From: Alteromonas ponticola
Lineage (GTDB): Bacteria > Pseudomonadota > Gammaproteobacteria > Enterobacterales > Alteromonadaceae
NCBI RefSeq assembly: GCF_012911815.1
Contig: NZ_JAATNW010000004.1
Span: 124,001-188,000, forward strand
Reading direction: 5' to 3'
DNA: 64,000 bases
The notes below the pieces were generated by a model. The model saw only the letters and a list, made by a program, of their open reading frames with translations. It was not told the DNA's origin and made no database searches. Positions within the stretch are counted from its first letter, which is position 1, and each line of letters begins with the position of its first letter. Below are positions 57,556 to 64,000 of this stretch, piece by piece. A program made the position numbers and the translations under genes.

Positions 57556-59018
57556 GTGCGGAGCTATTAATCAATGTAACCCCGTCTGAATCACGGGTCG
57601 CGTTAATTGAAAACGGTATCTTGCAGGAAGTGCATGTGGAGCGCCATACCAAACGTGGTCTGGTCGGTAATATTTATCGCGGCAAAGTCAGCCGCGTGTT
57701 ACCGGGCATGCAGGCTGCCTTCGTGGATATCGGGCTTGAAAAAGCGGCTTTCCTGCACGCTTCTGACATCGTTATTCATAACGAAGTTGTCGGTGAGGTA
57801 AATACCAGCGATATCACCAAACAGGACATTCGTGATTTAGTTAAAGACGGCCAGGACATTGTCGTGCAGGTAGTAAAAGACCCTATCGGAACCAAGGGCG
57901 CCAGACTTACTACGGATATCACGATTCCCTCGCGCTATCTGGTGTTCATGCCCAGTGTCACTCACGTTGGCGTCTCGCAGCGAATTGAGGATGAAAGCGA
58001 GCGTGAAAGACTGAAATTGCTGGTGCAGGAGTTTTGTGACGATCAGGGCGGATTTATTCTGCGAACTGCTGCAGAAGGAGTGAACCACGAAGAATTATCT
58101 CAGGATGCTGCGTTTTTAAGGCGCCTGTGGAACAAAATTCAGCAACGTATGCAGCGCAGAAAATCGAATGTGCTGTACGAAGATTTACCGCTGGCACGTC
58201 GTGTACTCAGAGACTTTGTCGGTACTGAGTTAGACCGTATTCGAAATGATTCAAAACTGTCTCATCAGGAGCTGGTGCAATTTACCAAAGAGTATGTACC
58301 TGAACTCAGCTGTAAGCTTGAATACTATCCGGGTGAACGTCCAATTTTTGATTTGTACGACGTCGAAAATGAAGTGCAACGTGCACTGGAACGTCGTGTG
58401 GATCTTAAATCTGGTGGTTATCTGATCATCGATCAGACTGAAGCGATGACCACCATCGACATTAATACCGGTGCGTTTGTCGGGCATAGAAACTTAGAAG
58501 AAACGATTTTCAATACTAATATCGAGGCTACTCAGGCCATCGCCCGCCAGTTACGCTTGCGCAATTTGGGCGGCATGATTTTGATCGACTTTATAGACAT
58601 GATTGATGAGGACCATAAAAGAAGGGTGCTGCACAGTCTTGAGGTAGCAACCAGTAAAGATCGCGCCAAAATCAATATTCATGGTTTTACCGCACTGGGT
58701 TTAATTGAGATGACCCGCAAGCGTACCCGTGAAAGTTTAGAGCATGTTTTATGTGGTGAATGCCCTGTGTGTAAAGGGCGGGGGTCGGTCAAAACGATTG
58801 AAACCATTTGTTTTGAAATAATGCGTGAAATCGTCAGGGTAAATCGCGCCTATGACGCAGACAAGTTCGTGGTGTATGCGTCACCCAAGGTTGCCGATGC
58901 ATTGTTGGGAGAGGAGTCCCACATGCTGGCTGAACTTGAAGTGTTTGTAACCAAACAGATTAAAGTTCAGACCGAGCCATTGTATAACCAGGACAAATAT
59001 GACGTTGTCATGATGTAG
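57552..59018 (+). CDS. rng: Ribonuclease G
   Basis: 488 aa endoribonuclease of the RNase E/G family, acting in 16S rRNA 5' maturation and mRNA decay. Starts SAELLINVTPSESRVALIENG; S1 domain (about 35-125); catalytic Asp residues in ILIDFIDMIDEDH; zinc-link Cys in CGECPVCKGRG. GTG start overlaps maf. Confidence 0.96.
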   Translation: MSAELLINVTPSESRVALIENGILQEVHVERHTKRGLVGNIYRGKVSRVLPGMQAAFVDIGLEKAAFLHASDIVIHNEVVGEVNTSDITKQDIRDLVKDGQDIVVQVVKDPIGTKGARLTTDITIPSRYLVFMPSVTHVGVSQRIEDESERERLKLLVQEFCDDQGGFILRTAAEGVNHEELSQDAAFLRRLWNKIQQRMQRRKSNVLYEDLPLARRVLRDFVGTELDRIRNDSKLSHQELVQFTKEYVPELSCKLEYYPGERPIFDLYDVENEVQRALERRVDLKSGGYLIIDQTEAMTTIDINTGAFVGHRNLEETIFNTNIEATQAIARQLRLRNLGGMILIDFIDMIDEDHKRRVLHSLEVATSKDRAKINIHGFTALGLIEMTRKRTRESLEHVLCGECPVCKGRGSVKTIETICFEIMREIVRVNRAYDADKFVVYASPKVADALLGEESHMLAELEVFVTKQIKVQTEPLYNQDKYDVVMM

Positions 59019-59026
59019 GTGCCTGT

Positions 59027-62000
59027 GTGAGTAAAATTACGCAAATGGCAACGCTGGTACTCAGAAAGCTCTGGGTATCATTAGCGGTGTTATTGATTTT
59101 ATTGGCCGTTATTTTAAGTGTATTGCGCTACACTCTGCCGCACATTGAGCACAAGAAATACATCCTCGAGGATTACGCCCGCAAAATATACGGAGTTGAT
59201 TTATCCATCGAAAGCGTTCATGCCGTGTGGGAAGGTAATGGCCCGAGTATTGTTCTGACTGATGTGGTCCTGCAACAGAACGAATCCTCGCCTGTCGCCC
59301 TAAACATCGAAAATGTTTTCGTTCAGCTAAATCTGTGGCAGACCCTGTTTTCAGGCAAAATAAGTTCAGAACAATTCGACTTATCCGGGCTACAACTAAT
59401 TATCGATACCGACCGCGGGCAGCAATCAGACTCAGATTTTCCTATCATCAGCGCATTGAAAAGCCTGTTCCTGGAACAGCTCAAAAGTTTTTCTCTGCGT
59501 GACGGCCACATTATGCTTGCCAGTAATGAGAGGTCTCAGACATTTAATATCGAGCGTTTATCCTGGCTAAACAATGACGGTGTGCATCGGGGTGAAGGGC
59601 TGGTAAGTGTGGCAGCATTGACCCGAAATTCGGCTACCTTTCTCATCGATTTAAAGGGAAGTAAGGATGCATTGTCTGGAACGCTTTACGCAAAAGGCGT
59701 CGATCTGGATATTTCACCGTGGGTTGCCCCCCGTCTTGCCGCTACTCGGCCGCTCACACAAAGCAAAGCCAATCTTGAGGCTTGGGTTCAGATTCAGCAG
59801 AGTAAGATTGAGCATATCGCCATTGATTTTCACGAAAGTTTACTGGAGTGGGAGGGAGACAACGCACAGCCCTTTTATTCCGGCATTATGGGAGGAAGCT
59901 TTCAGGCCTTACCGGATAAGTCCGGTTGGAACTTTCGCCTCGATCGTCTGATTTTCAACGCTAATAACGAGAGCATTGTCACCGATCTGGTAGGACACTA
60001 TCGTGACGGGGATGTGGTGATCAATACGATTAAACCAGTGGCAGTGAATCCCTTCCTGAATATGTTGCCGTTATTGACGAGTAATACAGAAGACGACAAT
60101 TACTCAAATCTTAATCCTCAGGGGCAACTTGCCACCCTGCAGTTTCAGTGGAAGGATCGAAAACCTTATCTTGCCGCCAAACTATTAGGCGTTGGCTGGA
60201 ACCAGCAAGGACAGCTACCTGGAGTTGATTCACTGGATCTTGATATCAACTGGCATGGTGATAATGGCGTGGTAGGGTTACGCATGGACAACGCCACTTT
60301 ATTTGCGGATGACAACTTTGCACACAATCTGCCTGTAAACCGGCTGCGTGGTAAGGTGCATTTTTACCAACGGGACAATAGCTGGTTTGTCGCTAGCGAC
60401 AGGCTTTCAGTTGTCAGCGAACCATTGACCATCGATCAGTCGTTTAAATTACGTCTGGACAATCTACACTTAGCCTATCAGGCCAATTTAAGTGGCGTAC
60501 CATTAAATAGGGTGGCGTCCTATTTTCCGGCTACGACCATGGGCAAGCAAACGGCGCGTTATCTCACCGACGCTTTTGTTGGTCCGGGAGAAGTTAAATC
60601 AGCGCAGGTTATTTGGCACGGCCGTCTCAACCAATTTCCTTACCAGGACAACAGTGGCATTTTTCAAGCGGCAGTTGAGCTGGAAGATAGTCACTTTTTG
60701 TTTTCTGATAGCTGGCCGGCGCTGACTGATCTCAATCTCGCGCTGTTGTTTGAAAATGCCGGCCTCAGCATGCAAGCTCCGGCAGCAACCTTACAATCTG
60801 TTTCCGTCGGTGCAATGCAGGCGAGCATTCCGGACATGCTCAGCAGCAATCCGATGCTGACCATTCAAACGACTGGGCAGGGCTCTGGTGACGCATTAGC
60901 TTCACTGATGAGCGACAGTCAGCTTAAGGCATCGCTGGGCGTTTTGTTTAGCGATGAATTAATTCTGGACGGCTTACTAAAAGCAACGCTCGATCTATCC
61001 ATACCGTTGAGTGACAACGGCGAAGTGGTTGCTGCAGGAAAGGTGGTGTTAGCAGACAACACGCTCAGAGTCGATGCGTTAGGCTTAACGCTCGAACATG
61101 CTAACGGAGAAGTTTCGTTTAGAAACGATGTGGTGACAGCCACTAATCTGACCGCCTCTCTTTTTGCGCAACCGTTCAGTTTTGACTTTAAAGGCAAAAA
61201 CGAAAGTGACATTTACCAGGTGGCTATTCAGGCAACGGGTGAAGTCAACATTGGCGAAGTGCTTTTGGCCGTTGAGTCGCCATTGGTAAACTACTTTGAG
61301 GGGGCAGCACCGGTGACAGCCATAGTCGATCTTGGGTTGCCCGAAGCCGGGTTTACCTACAAAGCCAGAGTGGACGCTGATCTGTTAGCAGTTGCATCGC
61401 AGTTACCCGTGCCTTTGAATAAGAAGCAAAATATTACGCTGCCGCTGCAAATTATCAGTGAAGGTAACCAGCAATCTTCGCTGGTTTCGGCGAAGGCCGG
61501 AGATGATTTACAGTTCGATGGGGTTCTGAGTCACCCATTGATGCAATTCACCCGAGCTCATGTAGCGGTCGGCCAAAGTGACTTTGTCAGTCAGGGGATG
61601 GGGTTGAGTATCTTTGCTAATGTGAATGAAGTCAATGTGGATGAGTGGTATGACTTCATTACTGCGATGAGCAGTCCGCCCAGCACGGCTACTACGCCGC
61701 TGTTCACTTTGCCTGACCGTATTTTCCTGGACGCCAGAAAAGTTAACCTGGGCGGTGTTACGCTGACGAATGTCACCGCGGTCAGCAAGCAACACAACAA
61801 TGATTGGTCAATTGATCTGCGCTCTAATCAAGCTCGCACTCAAATTAACGTCTACGATGAATGGCTGACAAAAGGCATTAATATAAACGCTGATTACATT
61901 CAAATTGACGAATGGGCGTTGCCTGAATCGGAGACAGATAAAAAGTGGCAAGCGGCTTCCTTACCACCACTGTATTTTTACTGTAAGCAGTGTAGTTACG

Positions 62001-62860
62001 CCGATAAACAGTTTGGTGAGGTTACCCTGGACATGGTGAAAACGGACCAGGGCATGTCTATACGCACTCTTCGGGCGCAAGGCGAGCACGGCACTATAGC
62101 CGCCACAGGGAATTGGTTTGATGGCCAGCAACGCAGTGAAACTCAGCTTAGCGGCCAGGTAATTAGCGACGAAATCGGCCTGATGCTGAGTAATTTCGGA
62201 TTGGATACCGGGATCAAGGATTCTGAGGCAGAGATGACATTTGCACTTAACTGGAATGACTCGCCAATGGACTTTTCTGTCGCCAGTTTAGGTGGTGAGC
62301 TGCAATGGGAACTATCTGATGGCTACCTGAGTGAATTAAGCGATAAAGGCTCACGACTGTTCACCTTGTTTAGTTTCAATTCTCTGATCAGAAAACTAAG
62401 CCTGGATTTTAGAGATGTATTTGCCAAAGGATTCTTTTATGATGAGATCCAAGGCAGTATGCAAATTACTGATGGGAAAGCAGTTACTCAGGACACGGAA
62501 GTTGATGGCGGTGCTGGCGAGATAACGATTAAAGGTTACACTGACTTAGTGCAGGAGCAGCTTAATTATCGTGTTTCGTTCGCGCCCAACGTGACCGGAA
62601 ACTTACCGTTCTTAGTGTACTTTTTAGCCACCCCGCCAACCGCTCTTGCTGCGCTTGCACTTGATCAGGTGCTTACATCAGCGAAAGTGATATCTAATGT
62701 TAATTATCGGGTTACGGGAACCATCAGCAACCCGGTGTTTGAAGAGGTCGGCCGAGACAGCAAAGATGTGCCATTACCAGCGATGAATGAACCGACTGGT
62801 GAAAATGACACTATTAAGCAGGATTTGGAGCCGGTCAAACTGGAGGTAAATAATGGTTAA
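59027..62860 (+). CDS. yhdP: YhdP family AsmA-like protein
   Basis: 1277 aa, single N-terminal transmembrane helix (about 14-36) and a very long periplasmic beta-rich part with AsmA-like repeats, ending in the YhdP C-terminal domain (SYLSELSDKGSRLFTLFSF-like, about 1100-1240). YhdP and related proteins form bridge-like lipid channels across the periplasm; this role is from the family. It follows rng by 8 bases and starts with GTG; overlaps the nitrilase gene by 8 bases. Confidence 0.93.
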   Translation: MSKITQMATLVLRKLWVSLAVLLILLAVILSVLRYTLPHIEHKKYILEDYARKIYGVDLSIESVHAVWEGNGPSIVLTDVVLQQNESSPVALNIENVFVQLNLWQTLFSGKISSEQFDLSGLQLIIDTDRGQQSDSDFPIISALKSLFLEQLKSFSLRDGHIMLASNERSQTFNIERLSWLNNDGVHRGEGLVSVAALTRNSATFLIDLKGSKDALSGTLYAKGVDLDISPWVAPRLAATRPLTQSKANLEAWVQIQQSKIEHIAIDFHESLLEWEGDNAQPFYSGIMGGSFQALPDKSGWNFRLDRLIFNANNESIVTDLVGHYRDGDVVINTIKPVAVNPFLNMLPLLTSNTEDDNYSNLNPQGQLATLQFQWKDRKPYLAAKLLGVGWNQQGQLPGVDSLDLDINWHGDNGVVGLRMDNATLFADDNFAHNLPVNRLRGKVHFYQRDNSWFVASDRLSVVSEPLTIDQSFKLRLDNLHLAYQANLSGVPLNRVASYFPATTMGKQTARYLTDAFVGPGEVKSAQVIWHGRLNQFPYQDNSGIFQAAVELEDSHFLFSDSWPALTDLNLALLFENAGLSMQAPAATLQSVSVGAMQASIPDMLSSNPMLTIQTTGQGSGDALASLMSDSQLKASLGVLFSDELILDGLLKATLDLSIPLSDNGEVVAAGKVVLADNTLRVDALGLTLEHANGEVSFRNDVVTATNLTASLFAQPFSFDFKGKNESDIYQVAIQATGEVNIGEVLLAVESPLVNYFEGAAPVTAIVDLGLPEAGFTYKARVDADLLAVASQLPVPLNKKQNITLPLQIISEGNQQSSLVSAKAGDDLQFDGVLSHPLMQFTRAHVAVGQSDFVSQGMGLSIFANVNEVNVDEWYDFITAMSSPPSTATTPLFTLPDRIFLDARKVNLGGVTLTNVTAVSKQHNNDWSIDLRSNQARTQINVYDEWLTKGININADYIQIDEWALPESETDKKWQAASLPPLYFYCKQCSYADKQFGEVTLDMVKTDQGMSIRTLRAQGEHGTIAATGNWFDGQQRSETQLSGQVISDEIGLMLSNFGLDTGIKDSEAEMTFALNWNDSPMDFSVASLGGELQWELSDGYLSELSDKGSRLFTLFSFNSLIRKLSLDFRDVFAKGFFYDEIQGSMQITDGKAVTQDTEVDGGAGEITIKGYTDLVQEQLNYRVSFAPNVTGNLPFLVYFLATPPTALAALALDQVLTSAKVISNVNYRVTGTISNPVFEEVGRDSKDVPLPAMNEPTGENDTIKQDLEPVKLEVNNG

Positions 62861-63674
62861 TCTTTGTGCAGTGCAAATGACGTCTAGCCCGGATGTTGAA
62901 GCGAATTTTGCGTGGCTGGAGGAGGAACTCTCGGCTTCCGTTGGCTTAGAAAACGCACTGGTGGTGTTGCCTGAATGCTTCGCTTTTTTTGGTGCCAGTG
63001 ACAAGGCAATGTTAGAACAGGCCGAAGCTTTTGCTGAAGGGCCTATACAACAGCGAATGGCTGAGTTGGCGCGAAAATACCAGTGCTATCTGGTGGGCGG
63101 TACAATTCCGATTAAAACGGCTAACCCCGATAAATTTGCCGCTACTTCCTTACTGTACTCACCCACCGGTGAAAGACTGGCCGATTATCAAAAAATACAT
63201 CTATTCGATGTAGCCGTGGTCGACAATACCGGCAGTTATGAAGAATCAAAACATACGGAAGCGGGTAATCAAATCGTCACCGTCGACACAGAAATTGGGC
63301 GTATAGGCATGGCAGTATGTTATGATGTGCGCTTTCCTGGCCTGTTTTCTGCCATGGGCGATATCGATATTTTAGTTTTGCCTGCGGCGTTCACCCGGGC
63401 GACGGGCAAAGCGCACTGGCACACGTTATTACGTGCCAGGGCAATTGAAAGCCAGTGTTTCGTGGTTGGCGCCAACCAGTGCGGTACCCACGCAAACGAT
63501 CGTAAAACCTATGGTCACAGTCTGGTATATTCTCCTTGGGGAGACCTGCTGGTTGAACGGCCAGACGAACCGGGTTTAGCCATTGCAGAATGCGATCTGC
63601 GTGAACGCGACACGTTGAAACAGCGCATGCCGCTGGCCCAACATAACCGATTTAGGAGCCACATCGTCGAATGA
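62853..63674 (+). CDS. Carbon-nitrogen hydrolase (nitrilase family)
   Basis: 273 aa. Catalytic triad Glu41 (LPECFAFFG), Lys114 (DYQKIHLFDV) and Cys156 (MAVCYDVRFPGL) is complete. In E. coli the same locus holds a Nit-like enzyme, possibly a deaminated-glutathione amidase; substrate here is inferred. It overlaps yhdP and tldD. Confidence 0.92.
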   Translation: MVNLCAVQMTSSPDVEANFAWLEEELSASVGLENALVVLPECFAFFGASDKAMLEQAEAFAEGPIQQRMAELARKYQCYLVGGTIPIKTANPDKFAATSLLYSPTGERLADYQKIHLFDVAVVDNTGSYEESKHTEAGNQIVTVDTEIGRIGMAVCYDVRFPGLFSAMGDIDILVLPAAFTRATGKAHWHTLLRARAIESQCFVVGANQCGTHANDRKTYGHSLVYSPWGDLLVERPDEPGLAIAECDLRERDTLKQRMPLAQHNRFRSHIVE

Positions 63675-64000
63675 CGCTAGCAAATAACGTAAAACAACAT
63701 CTACTGGATGACTCAGGGCTTGATTTGCAAGACCTTGAGCACGCCCTGGCAAAAATTTATCAACACGATAATGACTTTGCCGATCTGTATTTTCAATCCA
63801 GCCAACATGAAAGCTGGGTGCTTGAAGATGGCATTATCAAAGACGGCAGCTATAGCCTGGAAAGAGGCGTTGGCGTACGGGCTGTCAGTGGTGAAAAGAC
63901 CGGTTTTGCGTATTCAGACGAAATTAGCAGCGAAGCGTTAATGAAAGCGTGCGGCGCAGCGCGCACCATTTCAGCGCATGGCGGCAAACATAAGGTGACA
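63671..64000 (+). CDS. tldD: Metalloprotease TldD, N-terminal part (cut by window end)
   Basis: Starts ATG overlapping the nitrilase stop by 4 bases (ATGA) and runs beyond the window. The visible 110 residues match TldD: DLYFQSSQHESWVLEDGIIK, YSLERGVGVRAVSGEKTGFA and AYSDEIS. With TldE/PmbA it would form a protease needed for CcdA degradation or microcin maturation. The order nitrilase-tldD after yhdP is the enterobacterial one. Confidence 0.93.
   Translation, partial: MTLANNVKQHLLDDSGLDLQDLEHALAKIYQHDNDFADLYFQSSQHESWVLEDGIIKDGSYSLERGVGVRAVSGEKTGFAYSDEISSEALMKACGAARTISAHGGKHKVT

Overview
The window is ordinary chromosomal DNA of a marine gammaproteobacterium, most likely an Alteromonas relative (family Alteromonadaceae). 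This rests on protein family content and on conserved gene neighbourhoods: lptM-lysA-dapF-DUF484-xerC-yigB, mreBCD-maf-rng-yhdP-nitrilase-tldD, uvrA next to an MFS gene and ssb, and mpl-ubiX. The genus is an inference, since no rRNA or tRNA gene lies in the window. Coding density is high and short intergenic gaps often carry hairpins.

1-6.4 kb: the 3' part of a DUF3300 lipoprotein-like or secreted protein gene (cut by the window start), then a small double-glycine peptide gene with a two-helix membrane protein behind it (bacteriocin/immunity-like), then ribA and two membrane c-di-GMP enzymes. 6.7-17.7 kb: housekeeping and stress genes: a glutathione transferase, recQ, a hotdog thioesterase, mgtE, rarD, a secreted lipase, a REC-REC-GGDEF protein, uvrD with a LexA box, and cysE.

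17.8-22 kb: a four-gene minus-strand operon of a cupredoxin-like protein, a membrane GGDEF(degenerate)-EAL protein, a DUF3034 outer-membrane-like protein and a lipoprotein truncated haemoglobin. It looks like a redox or gas sensing module that feeds c-di-GMP turnover. 22.2-28.5 kb: yigB, xerC, DUF484, dapF, lysA and lptM (49 aa), then an MJ1255/VC2487-type glycosyltransferase and a PAP2 phosphatase. 28.6-33.1 kb: rraA, an AhpD-like/histidine kinase/REC fusion behind two perfect palindromes, and a secreted endonuclease I.

33.3-36.1 kb is the clearest accessory spot: an A+T-rich block with a secreted protein (hydrophobic hairpin plus EF-hand-like loops) and a small membrane protein, bracketed by a broken 3' copy and an intact copy of the same DUF2945/HVA1 gene in direct orientation (about 92% identical over 123 bp). 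36.2-51 kb: a secreted S1/P1 nuclease, ubiX, mpl, fbp, ppa, a DUF3299 protein, a chemoreceptor, a 2OG-Fe(II) oxygenase, a thioesterase, uvrA, a YajR-like transporter, a lipoprotein hydrolase and an M28 peptidase. 51-64 kb: ssb, an RluF-like pseudouridine synthase, a sugar-acetyltransferase homologue lacking its catalytic His, a short histidine phosphatase and the cell shape/RNase G cluster, ending inside tldD.

Four of the proteins handle c-di-GMP (two GGDEF-only, two GGDEF-EAL), pointing to strong control of surface/motile lifestyle. Two secreted nucleases, a lipase and a secreted peptidase fit a particle-degrading heterotroph. The best candidates for undescribed biology are the double-glycine peptide locus, the repeat-flanked secreted/membrane protein pair, the cupredoxin/globin/c-di-GMP operon and the AhpD-kinase fusion.
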